DNA of 64,000 nt from Siccibacter turicensis LMG 23730 (GCF_000463155.2 NZ_AWFZ01000017.1:310001-374000), one strand, 5' to 3'. Shown: positions 29,192-41,568, counted from the first letter of the stretch. The notes: a model not told the origin generated them from the letters alone. Numbers and translations are program-made.

Positions 29192-30160
29192 ATGAATACT
29201 GTCGGCACCCCGCTGTTATGGGGCAGTTTCGCCATCGTGGTGATCATTATGCTGGCTATCGACCTCCTGCTGCAGGGGCGCCGCGGCTCGCACGCGATGT
29301 CCATGAAGCAGGCGGCCGCATGGTCACTGGTCTGGGTTACCCTATCCCTGCTGTTTAACGCGGCCTTCTGGTGGTATCTCACCGAAACCCAGGGGCGTGC
29401 GGTGGCGGATACCCAGGCACTCGCCTTCCTCACCGGCTATCTGATTGAAAAAGCGCTGGCGGTGGATAACGTCTTCGTCTGGCTGATGCTGTTCAGCTAT
29501 TTCGCCATCCCTGCCGCGCTGCAACGCCGCGTGCTGATCTATGGCGTACTGGGCGCGATCGTGCTGCGTACGATCATGATTTTCGCCGGTAGCTGGCTTA
29601 TCACCCAGTTCTCGTGGCTGCTCTACGTGTTCGGTGCTTTTCTGCTGTTCACCGGGGTAAAAATGGCGCTGGCGAAAGAGGACGACAGTGGTATCGGCGA
29701 CAAGCCGATGGTGCGCTGGCTGCGCGGTCACCTGCGCATGACCGACACCATCGAAAATGAGCACTTCTTCGTGCGCAAAAACGGGCTGCTGTTTGCGACC
29801 CCGCTGTTCCTGGTGCTGATCCTGGTCGAGATCAGCGACGTGATTTTCGCGGTCGACAGCATCCCGGCGATTTTCGCGGTGACCACCGATCCGTTTATCG
29901 TGCTGACCTCGAACCTGTTCGCGATCCTCGGCCTGCGTGCGATGTATTTCCTGCTGGCCGGCGTGGCGGAGCGCTTCTCGATGTTGAAATACGGGCTGTC
30001 GATCATCCTGGTGTTTATCGGCGTGAAGATGCTGATTGTGGATTTCTATCACATCCCTATCGCCATCTCGCTGGGCGTGGTGTTCGGTATTCTGGTGCTG
30101 ACGCTGCTGATCAATACCTGGGTTAACCGCCGTAACGACCGGAAAAATACCGCGAGTTAA
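29192..30160 (+). CDS. alx: TerC-family membrane protein Alx
   Basis: 322 residues (E. coli 321) from the ATG at 29192 ([17 protein letters not shown]), with AAGGA upstream. Seven to nine membrane helices, with the acidic intramembrane motifs [16 protein letters not shown] and [20 protein letters not shown] of the TerC family. It is implicated in manganese homeostasis and induced by alkaline pH through its leader. A longer open frame runs back into the leader but is not expected to be translated. Confidence 0.95.
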   Translation: MNTVGTPLLWGSFAIVVIIMLAIDLLLQGRRGSHAMSMKQAAAWSLVWVTLSLLFNAAFWWYLTETQGRAVADTQALAFLTGYLIEKALAVDNVFVWLMLFSYFAIPAALQRRVLIYGVLGAIVLRTIMIFAGSWLITQFSWLLYVFGAFLLFTGVKMALAKEDDSGIGDKPMVRWLRGHLRMTDTIENEHFFVRKNGLLFATPLFLVLILVEISDVIFAVDSIPAIFAVTTDPFIVLTSNLFAILGLRAMYFLLAGVAERFSMLKYGLSIILVFIGVKMLIVDFYHIPIAISLGVVFGILVLTLLINTWVNRRNDRKNTAS

Positions 30161-30435
30161 GGTTTCGCCTCCCCCCGTATTCGCATCCGCCGGATGCGGG
30201 GTTGAGGCCCACACGCCTTTCTGTAAAAGACAGACGATGAAAATGATTAACCTGTCACAGTAATGTTAATTAATAGTTAAAAAACGCGAGCAATCTGGTA
30301 AATCCAGCACTATTCCCTTTTCAGCTGTCCTTCCTTCCCTATACTCATCCATGCAAACTTTTGTTACATCCTGACAAAGCGTCACTCAAGATGACGCCCG
30401 GGATGGAACCACATCATTATCGAAGGAAACATTGT

Positions 30436-31686
30436 ATGACTACACAATCTAAACCCGACGGGCTGGTGAAACGCCTGGCGCAGGGCAGCCTGGTAAAACA
30501 GATTCTGGTGGGACTGGTGCTCGGCATCGCGCTCGCCTGGCTGTCAAAACCCGCCGCCGAAGCAGCGGGTTTACTCGGCACGCTGTTCGTCGGCGCGCTG
30601 AAGGCCGTCGCCCCCGTACTGGTACTGGTGCTGGTGATGGCTTCCATCGCTAACCACAAACACGGCCATAAAACCAACATCCGTCCGATTCTGGTGCTCT
30701 ATCTGCTGGGCACCTTCTCCGCGGCGCTTACCGCCGTGGTATTCAGCTTCCTGTTCCCATCCTCGCTCCACCTGGTGACCGGCGCGACCGACATCACCCC
30801 GCCGACCGGCATCGTGCAGGTGCTGCGCGATCTGCTGCTGAGCATGGTGGCGAACCCGGTAGACGCGGTGCTGAAAGGGAACTACATCGGCATTCTGGTC
30901 TGGGCTATCGGTCTTGGCCTCGCGCTGCGCCATGCCAACGACACCACCAAACACCTCATCACCGATCTGTCAGACGCGGTGACCTTTATGGTGAGACTGG
31001 TGATTCGTTTTGCCCCCATCGGTATTTTCGGGCTGGTGGCCTCCACGCTGGCGTCCACCGGTTTCAGCACGCTGTGGGGCTATGCGCACCTGCTGGTTGT
31101 GCTGGTCGGCTGCATGCTGCTGGTGGCGCTGGTGATCAACCCACTGCTGGTGTTTATCAAAATTCGTCGCAACCCCTACCCGCTGGTGTTCACCTGCCTG
31201 CGTGAAAGCGGCGTGACCGCCTTCTTCACCCGCAGCTCGGCGGCTAACATTCCGGTGAACATGGCGCTCAGCGAAAAACTGAACCTCGACCGGGATACCT
31301 ATTCGGTCTCTATCCCGCTGGGGGCGACCATCAATATGGCGGGCGCGGCCATCACCATTACCGTACTGACCCTGGCGGCGGTCAGCACACTCGGAATTGC
31401 GGTGGATGTGCCGACGGCGTTACTGCTTAGCGTGGTGGCATCGCTGTGTGCGTGCGGCGCGTCAGGCGTGGCGGGGGGTTCTCTGCTGCTTATCCCGCTG
31501 GCGTGCAACATGTTTGGTATTCCAAATGATATCGCCATGCAGGTGGTGGCGGTGGGCTTTATTATCGGGGTGCTGCAGGACTCCTGTGAAACGGCGCTCA
31601 ACTCATCCACCGACGTGCTGTTCACGGCGGCGGCCTGTCAGGCTGAGGATGCCCGTCCGTCCGGTAACAACGTACTGCACAATTAA
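30436..31686 (+). CDS. sstT: Sodium:serine/threonine symporter SstT
   Basis: 416 residues (E. coli 414) from the ATG at 30436, preceded by GAAGGAAAC. It belongs to the dicarboxylate/amino acid:cation (SLC1) family: multiple membrane helices, the serine-rich re-entrant loop [16 protein letters not shown], and the [12 protein letters not shown] and [19 protein letters not shown] motifs that form the substrate and sodium sites. It imports serine and threonine with Na+. The 275 bases before it contain no gene. Confidence 0.96.
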   Translation: MTTQSKPDGLVKRLAQGSLVKQILVGLVLGIALAWLSKPAAEAAGLLGTLFVGALKAVAPVLVLVLVMASIANHKHGHKTNIRPILVLYLLGTFSAALTAVVFSFLFPSSLHLVTGATDITPPTGIVQVLRDLLLSMVANPVDAVLKGNYIGILVWAIGLGLALRHANDTTKHLITDLSDAVTFMVRLVIRFAPIGIFGLVASTLASTGFSTLWGYAHLLVVLVGCMLLVALVINPLLVFIKIRRNPYPLVFTCLRESGVTAFFTRSSAANIPVNMALSEKLNLDRDTYSVSIPLGATINMAGAAITITVLTLAAVSTLGIAVDVPTALLLSVVASLCACGASGVAGGSLLLIPLACNMFGIPNDIAMQVVAVGFIIGVLQDSCETALNSSTDVLFTAAACQAEDARPSGNNVLHN

Positions 31687-31722
31687 TGCGTGCCTGCTGG
31701 CAGCCTCCCGGCTGCCAGCGTT

Positions 31723-32262
31723 TTATTCATTGACCATCTTCTTCTCAACCGCAAAGGGATCGATGCCGCGCTTTTGCATCCGCCGGAAGCGAATGATGTT
31801 GATACCGTTGATGATCAGAAAACTCCCCTCAATCAGCGTTCCGCCAATCGATCCGATCCAGAAGTTATGCGTGACCCAGCAGGCGGTCGAACACCACATC
31901 ACACAGCGCGTCGTCAGCCCGGAACTGCGGAACAGCGCCCAGGTGCTGGCCACCGTCCCGGTAATGGGCAGCAGCTCCACGGCGTGATTCAGCTTCACCA
32001 GCCCCAGCGACAGCGTGAGCACAATAAAGAGCGTCATGACCCACAGGCTGCGGGTGCGCAGTGAGATCACCGTGCGTACCGCGTTAAGCCCGGCGCTGAT
32101 CCCGGCCGGTGCGGCACCCATCAGAAAGAAGTGGCCGCCGATTACCGCGCTGTAGAGCGCCAGCTGCAGCTTAAATCGCCGCTCGTCGCGGTTGAAAAAG
32201 GTGGTGATGCCGATCAGAAAAGCGATGACCCCAACGCCCTGGGCAAGCCAATACGCGGTCAT
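31723..32262 (-). CDS. ygjV: YgjV family inner-membrane protein
   Basis: 179 residues (E. coli YgjV 183), with about six hydrophobic segments beginning YWLAQGVGVIAFLIGITTFF and containing the KLQLALYSAVIGGHFFLMG and WVTHNFWIGSIGGTLIEG blocks of the YgjV family. Function is unknown. The gene is convergent with sstT and is followed upstream by uxaA, as in E. coli. Confidence 0.9.
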   Translation of the reverse strand: MTAYWLAQGVGVIAFLIGITTFFNRDERRFKLQLALYSAVIGGHFFLMGAAPAGISAGLNAVRTVISLRTRSLWVMTLFIVLTLSLGLVKLNHAVELLPITGTVASTWALFRSSGLTTRCVMWCSTACWVTHNFWIGSIGGTLIEGSFLIINGINIIRFRRMQKRGIDPFAVEKKMVNE

Positions 32263-32284
32263 GAAAGATTCCTCCCAAAAAGAA

Positions 32285-32310
32285 ACGGCGCTTCATCAAT
32301 GAAACGCCGT
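32285..32310 (-). terminator. Terminator after uxaA
   Basis: Long stem on the minus strand, ACGGCG-TTTCAT with ATGAAG-CGCCGT, followed by TTTCTTTTT; it lies between the uxaA stop and ygjV. Confidence 0.75.
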
Positions 32311-32332
32311 CGGATCAATACAGAGTGCGGCT

Positions 32333-33820
32333 TTACAGCGTGACGCCGCTTTTGAAGATAGCCAGTTCGCGGAAGTCGTTTTTCTCGTTGCAGGTGCGTT
32401 TGCCGCTGGCGATGGCCGCAATCACATCGACAAACTGCTCAAGCAGCGTCGGCATAGCGGTGCCGTGCAGCAGCTGGCCAGCATCGAAGTCGATCCAGTG
32501 CGGTTTCTTTGCCGCCAGTTCGCTATTGGTGGCAATTTTCACCGTAGGCACGAAGCCACCGTACGGCGTTCCTCGCCCGGTGCTGAACAGCACCATGTGG
32601 CACCCGGCTCCCGCCAGGGCGCTGGTGGCGACCGCATCGTTACCCGGCGCGCTCAGCAGGTTCAGTCCGTGGGTTTTCAGGCGTTCGCCGTAGCGCAGCA
32701 CGTCCACCACCTGGCTGGCGCCCGCTTTCTGGGTGCAGCCGAGGGATTTCTCTTCGAGGGTGGTAATCCCGCCCGCTTTGTTGCCCGGCGACGGGTTCTC
32801 GTAGATCGGCTGATTGTGGGCGATGAAGTACTGTTTGAAGTCGTTCACCATGGTGACGGTTTTTTCAAAGGTGGCTTCGTCGCGGCAGTGGCTCATCAGG
32901 ATCTGCTCGGCACCAAACATCTCCGGTACTTCGGTTAACACCGTGGTGCCGCCGTTGCCGATCACGTAGTCCGAGAAGCGACCCAGCATCGGGTTGGCGG
33001 TGATCCCGGACAGGCCGTCCGAACCGCCGCACTCCAGACCAAACTTCAGCTCGCTGAGCTTACCCGGCTGACGCGTATCGTGGCGCATCACCTCGTAAAG
33101 CTCGCGCAGATGCTCAAGACCAGCCTCCACCTCGTCATCCTGATGCTGGCAGGTCATGAAGTGGACGCGCGCCGGATCGAACTCGCCCAGCGTTTCGCGG
33201 AAAGCGTCCACCTGGTTGTTCTCGCACCCGAGGCCAATCACCAGCACCGCGCCGGCGTTGGGATGGCGGACCATATTCTGCAGCATGGTTCGGGTATTGA
33301 TGTGGTCATCGCCGAGCTGGGAGCAGCCGTAGGTATGGCTGAACAGGAATACCCCGTCGGTGCCCTCGGCGTCGTTGCTCTCTTTCAGAAAACGGGTCTG
33401 AATCTGGCGCGCGATACCGTTCACACAGCCGACGGTCGGCAGGATCCACAGTTCGTTGCGGATCCCCACCTCACCGTTGGCCCGGCGATAGATCTCCACG
33501 TCACGATCGTGCCCCTGACGATCCAGCGCCGGCAGATCGGGTTGATAGCTGTACTCGTCCAGATCGCTAAGATTGGTGCGGGTATTGTGGGAGTGAATGT
33601 GCTCGCCCGGTGCGATATCGGCCAGCGCATGACCGATAGGCAGGCCGTATTTGATCACGTTCTCGCCCTGCGGAATGGCGAACAGCGCGAACTTGTGCCC
33701 GCGCGTCACGGCCTGGCGCAGCGTCACGCTGACGCCATCCAGGACGATCTCTGCCCCTTCAGGCAGATCCGCCAGCGCTACCGCAACGTTATCCAGCGAA
33801 TGGATCCTGATGTATTGCAT
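32333..33820 (-). CDS. uxaA: Altronate dehydratase UxaA
   Basis: 495 residues, equal to E. coli UxaA, from the ATG at 33820 (MQYIRIHSLDNVAVALADL) with GAGG upstream. An N-terminal SAF-like domain is followed by the altronate/galactarate dehydratase catalytic domain with GCVNGIARQIQTRFL, TYGCSQLGDDH, GLECGGSDGLSGITANPM and [11 protein letters not shown]. It removes water from D-altronate to give 2-keto-3-deoxygluconate in galacturonate breakdown. It follows uxaC by 20 bases in one operon and is a relative of GarD near the other end of this window. Confidence 0.97.
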   Translation of the reverse strand: MQYIRIHSLDNVAVALADLPEGAEIVLDGVSVTLRQAVTRGHKFALFAIPQGENVIKYGLPIGHALADIAPGEHIHSHNTRTNLSDLDEYSYQPDLPALDRQGHDRDVEIYRRANGEVGIRNELWILPTVGCVNGIARQIQTRFLKESNDAEGTDGVFLFSHTYGCSQLGDDHINTRTMLQNMVRHPNAGAVLVIGLGCENNQVDAFRETLGEFDPARVHFMTCQHQDDEVEAGLEHLRELYEVMRHDTRQPGKLSELKFGLECGGSDGLSGITANPMLGRFSDYVIGNGGTTVLTEVPEMFGAEQILMSHCRDEATFEKTVTMVNDFKQYFIAHNQPIYENPSPGNKAGGITTLEEKSLGCTQKAGASQVVDVLRYGERLKTHGLNLLSAPGNDAVATSALAGAGCHMVLFSTGRGTPYGGFVPTVKIATNSELAAKKPHWIDFDAGQLLHGTAMPTLLEQFVDVIAAIASGKRTCNEKNDFRELAIFKSGVTL

Positions 33821-33840
33821 ATCAACCTCAAACGGCACGA

Positions 33841-35738
<1,898 letters not shown>

Positions 35739-37040
35739 ATGCGTAAGATTAAAGGGTTACGTTGGTACATGATCGCACTGGTGACGCTGGGCACCGTGCT
35801 CGGTTACCTGACGCGTAACACCGTAGCGGCGGCCGCCCCGACGCTAATGGAAGAGCTGCACATCTCCACTCAGCAGTACTCCTATATCATCGCCGCCTAT
35901 TCAGCGGCCTACACCATCATGCAGCCGGTTGCCGGCTACGTGCTGGACATTCTCGGTACCAAAATCGGCTACGCCTTCTTTGCCATCACCTGGGCTGTAT
36001 TCTGTGGCGCAACCGCGCTGGCAGGCAGCTGGGGAGGCCTGGCGCTGGCGCGTGGTGCGGTAGGTGCTGCAGAAGCCGCGATGATCCCGGCCGGGCTGAA
36101 AGCCAGCTCTGAATGGTTCCCGGCGAAAGAGCGTTCAATCGCCGTGGGCTACTTCAACGTAGGCTCGTCCATCGGCGCCATGATTGCGCCACCGCTGGTG
36201 GTCTGGGCGATCGTGATGCACAGCTGGCAGCTAGCGTTCATTATCTCCGGCGTGCTGAGCTTTGCGTGGGCGATGGCGTGGCTGGTGCTGTATAAGCACC
36301 CGCGCGACCAGAAAAAACTGACCGATGAAGAGCGCGACTACATTATTGAAGGGCAGGAAGCGCATCACCAGACCAACAACGCGAAGAAAATGTCCCCGTG
36401 GCAGATCGTGCGTACCCGCCAGTTCTGGGGCATTGCGCTGCCGCGTTTCCTGGCAGAGCCTGCCTGGGGGACCTTTAACGCCTGGATCCCGCTGTTCATG
36501 TTTAAAGCCTACGGCTTTAACCTGAAAGAGATCGCCATGTTTGCCTGGATGCCGATGCTGTTCGCCGACCTCGGCTGCATCGTGGGGGGTTATCTGCCGC
36601 CGCTGTTCCAGCGCTGGTTTGGTGTCAACCTTATCGTGTCACGTAAGCTTGTAGTTACCATGGGCGCGCTGTTGATGATTGGTCCTGGCATGATCGGCCT
36701 GTTCACCAGCCCGTATGTTGCTATTGGTCTGCTGTGCATCGGTGGTTTTGCGCACCAGTCGCTCTCCGGCGCGCTGATTACCCTCTCCTCAGACGTGTTT
36801 GGACGCAACGAAGTGGCCACCGCCAACGGCCTGACCGGGATGGCTGCCTGGACCGCCTCCACCCTGTTTGCCCTGGTGGTTGGTGCGCTGGCTGACACCC
36901 TGGGCTTCAGCCCGCTGTTCGCGGTGCTGGCGGTGTTTGACGTGCTGGGTGCCATCGTGATCTGGACGGTGCTTAAGAATAAACCGGCCAGCGAGCTTAA
37001 CGACACGTCATTGTCGGGAAAACCGGCAACCCAGTCATAA
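35739..37040 (+). CDS. exuT: Hexuronate transporter ExuT
   Basis: 433 residues of the anion:cation symporter group of the MFS: 12 membrane segments, starting MRKIKGLRWYMIALVTLGTVLGYLTRNTV, the RGAVGAAEAAMIPAGLKASSEWFP block, and a central loop with HPRDQKKLTDEERDYI. It imports D-galacturonate and D-glucuronate with protons. The preceding divergent uxaC and the following exuR make a complete regulon unit. A strong terminator follows. Confidence 0.96.
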   Translation: MRKIKGLRWYMIALVTLGTVLGYLTRNTVAAAAPTLMEELHISTQQYSYIIAAYSAAYTIMQPVAGYVLDILGTKIGYAFFAITWAVFCGATALAGSWGGLALARGAVGAAEAAMIPAGLKASSEWFPAKERSIAVGYFNVGSSIGAMIAPPLVVWAIVMHSWQLAFIISGVLSFAWAMAWLVLYKHPRDQKKLTDEERDYIIEGQEAHHQTNNAKKMSPWQIVRTRQFWGIALPRFLAEPAWGTFNAWIPLFMFKAYGFNLKEIAMFAWMPMLFADLGCIVGGYLPPLFQRWFGVNLIVSRKLVVTMGALLMIGPGMIGLFTSPYVAIGLLCIGGFAHQSLSGALITLSSDVFGRNEVATANGLTGMAAWTASTLFALVVGALADTLGFSPLFAVLAVFDVLGAIVIWTVLKNKPASELNDTSLSGKPATQS

Positions 37041-37053
37041 GCTGAAAAAGGAC

Positions 37054-37081
37054 AAAAAAGCCGCCTCAGGGCGGCTTTTTC
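37054..37081. terminator. Terminator between exuT and exuR
   Basis: Six A, stem GCCGCC / GGCGGC with TCAG loop, six T, 14 bases after the exuT stop; exuR therefore has its own promoter. Confidence 0.88.
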
Positions 37082-37156
37082 ATGGGCGCTGGTGGAGCGA
37101 TTTCGCGAAAAGTGGTATAACAAATTCAGTTTTCCTGCTTTGTTCCGGAGCCCGCT

Positions 37157-37933
37157 ATGGATATAGCTGAACCACGTCGCCTTTATCAGCAATTGGCCGC
37201 TGAGCTTAAACGCCGCATTGAAGAGGGTGTTTATCGGGTTGGCGAAAAACTTCCCGCCGAACGCTATATCGCCGATGAGAAAAACGTCAGCCGCACCGTG
37301 GTGCGCGAAGCGATCATCATGCTTGAGGTGGAAGGCTACGTTGAGGTTCGCAAAGGCTCCGGTATTCACGTTATTTCGAATCAGGCGAAGCACCACGCCC
37401 TGCCGGATGAAAATCTGGAGTTCGCCAGCTACGGTCCGTTTGAGCTGTTGCAGGCACGCCAGCTGATTGAGAGCAACATCGCCGAATTCGCCGCCACGCA
37501 GGTCACCAAACAGGACATCATCAAGCTGATGGAGATCCAGGAAAAGGCGCGTCAGGAGAAGTGTTTCCGCGATTCCGAGTGGGATTTACAATTTCACGTT
37601 CAGGTTGCCCTCGCGACACAGAACACCGCCCTGGCGGCCATCGTTGAGAAGATGTGGACGCAGCGGGTACATAACCCCTACTGGAAAAAGCTGCACGAGC
37701 ATATCGACCTGCGCACCGTGGATAACTGGTGCGATGACCACGATCAAATCCTCAAAGCGCTGATCCGCAAGGACCCGCACGGCGCGAAAGTCGCGATGTG
37801 GCAGCACCTTGAGAATACCAAGCTGATGCTGTTTAACGAGACCAGCGACGATTTTGAATTCAACGCCGACCGCTATCTGTTCTCAGAAAATCCCGTTGTT
37901 CACCTCGATACGGCCGCCAATACCCTGAAATAA
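37157..37933 (+). CDS. exuR: GntR-family hexuronate repressor ExuR
   Basis: 258 residues. The N-terminal GntR winged helix includes [47 protein letters not shown], split here as an [10 protein letters not shown] helix and the [20 protein letters not shown] recognition region; the FCD effector domain follows with H-x and D-x metal-site residues ([21 protein letters not shown]). It represses uxaCA, exuT and related genes until hexuronates bind. Position and length agree with E. coli ExuR. Confidence 0.96.
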   Translation: MDIAEPRRLYQQLAAELKRRIEEGVYRVGEKLPAERYIADEKNVSRTVVREAIIMLEVEGYVEVRKGSGIHVISNQAKHHALPDENLEFASYGPFELLQARQLIESNIAEFAATQVTKQDIIKLMEIQEKARQEKCFRDSEWDLQFHVQVALATQNTALAAIVEKMWTQRVHNPYWKKLHEHIDLRTVDNWCDDHDQILKALIRKDPHGAKVAMWQHLENTKLMLFNETSDDFEFNADRYLFSENPVVHLDTAANTLK

Positions 37934-38251
37934 CCGCTTTTCCCCGCCGAGGGTCAGCAAACAATATGTAGTGTCAGCGTTTGTAAATACCCTCGTATGC
38001 CAGCCTGCTACCCGGCAAAATCGTTTTCGACAAAGCACAAATATTGTGTCGTAGATAGCCGTGCTTTGTTACAATTGGATGCATTTTCACGTAATCAAGT
38101 AGCGACTTGTTCACGTATCTCATGCAACAGGGACTGTGCGGGCATCTCACTACAGGCAGTGCGTTTTCGACCATAATAAAAAATGTAAAAACGTCGCGAT
38201 GCTGCTCTCACTCGTAACCAGCGGCTAAAACCGATGTGCCAGGACGACTGA
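37934..38251. other. exuR-yqjA intergenic region
   Basis: About 320 bases. Apart from an imperfect inverted repeat around AAAGCACAAA and CGTGCTTTG (38033-38069), which could be a hairpin after exuR, nothing is recognisable. It must contain the yqjA-mzrA promoter; no clear CpxR box was found. Confidence 0.5.
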
Positions 38252-38917
38252 ATGGAACTTTTGACTCAACTATTGAACGCCCTCTGGAGCCAGGATTACG
38301 AGACGCTCGCCAATCCGTCGATGATTGGCATGCTCTATTTCGTCCTGTTTATGATTCTGTTTCTTGAAAATGGTTTGCTTCCCGCCGCGTTTCTGCCGGG
38401 CGACAGCCTGCTGGTGCTGGTCGGCGTACTGATAGCCAAAGGTGCGCTGGGCTTCCCGCAAACGATCCTGCTACTGACCGCCGCGGCCAGCCTCGGCTGC
38501 TGGTTGAGCTATATTCAGGGGCGATGGCTTGGCAATACGCGTATTGTACAAAACTGGCTTTCGCACCTGCCCGCGCACTACCATCAGCGCGCGCACCATT
38601 TGTTTCACAAGCACGGCCTGTCGGCGCTGCTGATTGCGCGTTTTATCGCGTTTGTCCGCACCCTGCTGCCAACCATCGCGGGTCTGTCAGGCCTGAGCAG
38701 CACCCGTTTCCAGTTCTTTAACTGGATGAGCGGCCTGCTGTGGGTCCTGATACTCACCACGCTGGGCTATTTACTGGGTAAGACGCCGGTGTTTCTCAAA
38801 TATGAAGACGCGCTGATGTCCTGCCTGATGCTGTTACCGGTCGTACTGCTGGTGTTTGGCCTTATCGGGTCGCTGGTGGTGCTGTGGAAAAAGAAGCACG
38901 GTAACCGAAGTCAATAA
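38252..38917 (+). CDS. yqjA: DedA-family membrane transporter YqjA
   Basis: 221 residues with the DedA domain. The residues shown to be essential in E. coli YqjA, E39, D51, R130 and R136, are all present at the same numbers ([15 protein letters not shown] and [19 protein letters not shown]). The protein supports proton-dependent transport, envelope integrity and alkaline-pH tolerance, partly redundantly with YghB. It forms an operon with mzrA nine bases downstream. Confidence 0.96.
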   Translation: MELLTQLLNALWSQDYETLANPSMIGMLYFVLFMILFLENGLLPAAFLPGDSLLVLVGVLIAKGALGFPQTILLLTAAASLGCWLSYIQGRWLGNTRIVQNWLSHLPAHYHQRAHHLFHKHGLSALLIARFIAFVRTLLPTIAGLSGLSSTRFQFFNWMSGLLWVLILTTLGYLLGKTPVFLKYEDALMSCLMLLPVVLLVFGLIGSLVVLWKKKHGNRSQ

Positions 38918-38926
38918 GGGATTCCG

Positions 38927-39304
38927 ATGAGAATTGTGCGTTCACGCCGTTCGATAATCTGGCTGACAGGGATAGCGCTGGCAGCGCTGCTGGTCGTTGC
39001 TGGCTCAGCGCTGCAAAGTCATGAAAGCACGCTGGCTATCCGTCCCTCAAGCCACGGGGCCAGTATGCCTGACGGCTTCTCGGTGCTGCATCATCTTGAT
39101 GCCAACGGGATCACCATCAAAAGCATCACCCCGCAGGACGATATTTTACTGATCAAGTTCGACTCAAGCGCCGAGCGCGATGCCGCTCGCCGCGTGTTAT
39201 ACCGCACGTTACCCCGGGGATTCATCATTGCTCAGGAAGAGGAAAAATCCCCCGCCCCCCACTGGCTGCAACGTCTGCGAGGCGAAGGCCATCGTCTTGG
39301 ATGA
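38927..39304 (+). CDS. mzrA: EnvZ/OmpR modulator MzrA
   Basis: 125 residues (E. coli 127). One N-terminal membrane anchor ([20 protein letters not shown]) followed by a periplasmic domain with [24 protein letters not shown]. MzrA binds EnvZ and links the CpxA/CpxR and EnvZ/OmpR systems. It follows yqjA with a short gap, so the two should be cotranscribed, as known for E. coli. Confidence 0.9.
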   Translation: MRIVRSRRSIIWLTGIALAALLVVAGSALQSHESTLAIRPSSHGASMPDGFSVLHHLDANGITIKSITPQDDILLIKFDSSAERDAARRVLYRTLPRGFIIAQEEEKSPAPHWLQRLRGEGHRLG

Positions 39305-39470
39305 TCTCCAGGATTCCTAATCTTTTCACTAACTTTGGGGTTTGCGCGAATACTTACTATCATTGTGTAAGCGCGCCCTGAAACCGCATCCGCGCTACAG
39401 ACACTCTGGAACACAACGGTGACGTCCTGTGGCACATCGTTAAACGCACGACAATGGAAGGTTTCTCCTT

Positions 39471-39839
39471 ATGAAATACAGCACCGCACTGGCTTTAGTC
39501 CTTTTATCCCTGTCCTCCGCCTCTCAGGCCGCTTCACTGTGTCAGCAGAAAGAGCAAGAGATCCTGCGTGAGATTGGTTACGCCGAAAAGCATGACAATC
39601 AGAATCGGGTAAAGGGGCTGAAAAAAGCGCTGAGCGAACAACGTGCTAACTGCAGTGATGCAAAACTGCATGCCAATCATCAGGAGAAAATCGCGCGTCA
39701 AAAAGCGGAAATCAGCGAGCGCGAAGGCGAGCTGGCTGAGGCAAAACAGAACGGCGATGCGGACAAAATCGCGAAACGCGAACACAAGCTTAACGAGGCG
39801 CGCGCCGAGCTAAAAGAGCTGGAAGCGCGCGACTACTAA
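39471..39839 (+). CDS. yqjC: Periplasmic DUF1090 protein YqjC
   Basis: 122 residues. A cleavable signal peptide (STALALVLLSLSSASQAAS) is followed by a strongly charged coiled-coil region (KIARQKAEISEREGELAEAKQNGDADKIAKR split over two helices) typical of DUF1090, with two cysteines (SLCQQKE and ANCSDAK) that may form a disulphide. First gene of the yqjCDEK cluster; function poorly known, stress-related in E. coli. Confidence 0.92.
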   Translation: MKYSTALALVLLSLSSASQAASLCQQKEQEILREIGYAEKHDNQNRVKGLKKALSEQRANCSDAKLHANHQEKIARQKAEISEREGELAEAKQNGDADKIAKREHKLNEARAELKELEARDY

Positions 39840-39873
39840 GATTACGGAAACCCTTACTCACCTGGAGAGAATT

Positions 39874-40176
39874 ATGTCAAAAGATAACACTGATCATCTG
39901 CGCGCTGAGTTGAAATCCCTGGCAGACACGCTGGAAGAGGTGCTGAGTTCTTCTGGCGATAAATCGAAAGAAGAGTTGACCAAGCTGCGCAGTAAAGCCG
40001 AGCGCGCGCTGAAAGAGAGCCGCTATCGCCTGACGGAAACCGGTGACGTTATCGCGCGCCAGACCCGTGAAGCCGCAAGCCGCGCAGACGATTACGTAAA
40101 AGAAAATCCGTGGACCGGCGTAGGTATCGGTGCGGCAGTAGGTGTCGTGCTGGGCGTACTGCTGACGCGTCGCTGA
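39874..40176 (+). CDS. yqjD: Ribosome-associated membrane protein YqjD
   Basis: 100 residues of the ElaB/YqjD/DUF883 family: an acidic amphipathic N-terminal helix, the RADDYVKENPWTGVGIGAAVG signature and a C-terminal membrane anchor (VGVVLGVLLTRR). In E. coli it anchors ribosomes to the inner membrane in stationary phase. A GGAGAG ribosome site precedes the ATG. It is one base from yqjE. Confidence 0.94.
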   Translation: MSKDNTDHLRAELKSLADTLEEVLSSSGDKSKEELTKLRSKAERALKESRYRLTETGDVIARQTREAASRADDYVKENPWTGVGIGAAVGVVLGVLLTRR

Positions 40177-40177
40177 T

Positions 40178-40576
40178 ATGGCTACTCCTCGCCTACAACA
40201 AGGGCCGGGTAAAAGCGTTCTCGGCATCGGACAGCGTATTATCACCATTATCGTTGATATGGTGGAAACCCGCGTCAAACTGGCGGTAGTCGAGCTGGAA
40301 GAAGAGAAAGCGAATCTGTTTCAGCTCCTGCTGATGCTGGGCCTGACCATGCTGTTCGCCGCGTTCGGGCTGATGAGCCTGATGGTCCTCATCATTTGGG
40401 CCATCGACCCGCAGTACCGCCTTAACGCGATGATCGCCACCACCGTGGTGCTGCTGCTGCTGGCGTTGATTGGCGGCATATGGACGCTGGTACGAGCCCG
40501 TCGTTCAACGCTGCTGCGCCACACTCGTCGCGAGTTGGCTAACGACAAGCAGCTGCTGGAGGATGACGACCGATGA
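40178..40576 (+). CDS. yqjE: YqjE family membrane protein
   Basis: 132 residues with an amphipathic N-terminal region (TIIVDMVETRVKLAVVELEEEK), two membrane helices (LLLMLGLTMLFAAFGLMSLMV and MIATTVVLLLLALIGGIWTLV) and a basic, then acidic C-terminus. This is the YqjE/Actinobacterial holin-X-like fold (PF07332). Its function is unknown. It overlaps yqjK by four bases. Confidence 0.92.
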   Translation: MATPRLQQGPGKSVLGIGQRIITIIVDMVETRVKLAVVELEEEKANLFQLLLMLGLTMLFAAFGLMSLMVLIIWAIDPQYRLNAMIATTVVLLLLALIGGIWTLVRARRSTLLRHTRRELANDKQLLEDDDR

Positions 40577-40869
40577 GCGATAAGCATGAGCGAGAACGAC
40601 GCAAAGCCTGGCTGTTAAGCCAGATTCAACAACAGCGTCTGGATCTGTCCGCCTCGCGCCGCGACTGGCTGAGTGCCACCGGCGCGTATGACCGCGGCTG
40701 GAATACCCTGCTCAGTTTACGTTCATGGGCAGTGGTAGGCAGCAGCGTAATGGCCCTCTGGTCCGTTCGCCATCCGAACATGCTGCTGCGCTGGGCCAAA
40801 CGCGGATTTGGCGCCTGGAGCGCATGGCGGCTGGTACAGACCACGCTGCGACAACAGCAACGTTATTGA
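40573..40869 (+). CDS. yqjK: YqjK family protein
   Basis: 98 residues, highly charged at the N-terminus (SDKHERERRKAWLLSQIQQQ) with a possible single hydrophobic segment (SWAVVGSSVMALWSV). Matches E. coli YqjK in size and position, starting four bases inside yqjE. Function unknown; expected to act with YqjD and YqjE at the membrane. Confidence 0.9.
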   Translation: MSDKHERERRKAWLLSQIQQQRLDLSASRRDWLSATGAYDRGWNTLLSLRSWAVVGSSVMALWSVRHPNMLLRWAKRGFGAWSAWRLVQTTLRQQQRY

Positions 40870-41103
40870 CTTTCCAAATGGCGCGCATCCCGCGCCATTT
40901 TTATTTCCCCCGCCTGCGTTAACGCTCCCCTTCGCTTATCCAGAATATTTGATGAAGACTGACAGTTTTCCTTGCTAACAATCGTTTAGCACCGCGTTTA
41001 TTATCCTCTCCATCGACGGCAACACCGGGTAACCGCCCGATTTTGCAGTAAGAACAACCCCCTGGCGCTTATTGCCATAGTTCAGGTTTCCTGGAGAGAG
41101 AAA

Positions 41104-41496
41104 ATGAAAAAAGTAGAAAACGTTGGTGTACTGGTAGCACGTATCCTGATGCCGATTCTGTTCATCGTGGCGGGCTGGGGAAAAATCACCGGGTATGCCG
41201 GTACACAGCAGTACATGGAAGCCATGGGCGTGCCGGGCTTTATGCTACCGCTGGTTATCCTGCTTGAGTTTGGCGGCGGTCTGGCAATTCTGTTCGGTTT
41301 CCTGACCCGTACCACGGCGCTTATCACCGCGATCTTTACGCTGCTCACCGCGTTCCTGTTCCACGGTAACTTCGCTGAAGGCGCCAACTCCATCATGTTT
41401 ATGAAGAACTTCAGCATCGCCGGTGGTTTCCTGCTGCTGGCCCTGTTTGGACCGGGCGCCTACAGCATCGACCGCCTGCTGAATAAAAACTGGTAA
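41104..41496 (+). CDS. yqjF: DoxX-family quinol oxidase subunit-like protein YqjF
   Basis: 130 residues with four membrane helices and the DoxX motif ARILMPILFIVAGWGKITGY, followed by YMEAMGVPGFMLPLVILLEFGGG. DoxX/YqjF proteins are small inner-membrane redox-associated proteins; in E. coli the locus yqjF responds to 2,4-dinitrotoluene products through YhaJ. A GGAGAG site precedes the ATG. The 234 bases upstream have no gene and probably contain the YhaJ-controlled promoter. Confidence 0.93.
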   Translation: MKKVENVGVLVARILMPILFIVAGWGKITGYAGTQQYMEAMGVPGFMLPLVILLEFGGGLAILFGFLTRTTALITAIFTLLTAFLFHGNFAEGANSIMFMKNFSIAGGFLLLALFGPGAYSIDRLLNKNW

Positions 41497-41568
41497 GCCT
41501 TCTATACTGACTACACCAAAGCGAGGAGATATCTCCTCGCTTTTGCTGCTGAACATAAGGAGAGAGCA

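Noticed and set aside
37974-38174. 66-codon minus-strand frame between exuR and yqjA
   Set aside because: No ribosome site, no protein-like pattern, and lies in a promoter region.
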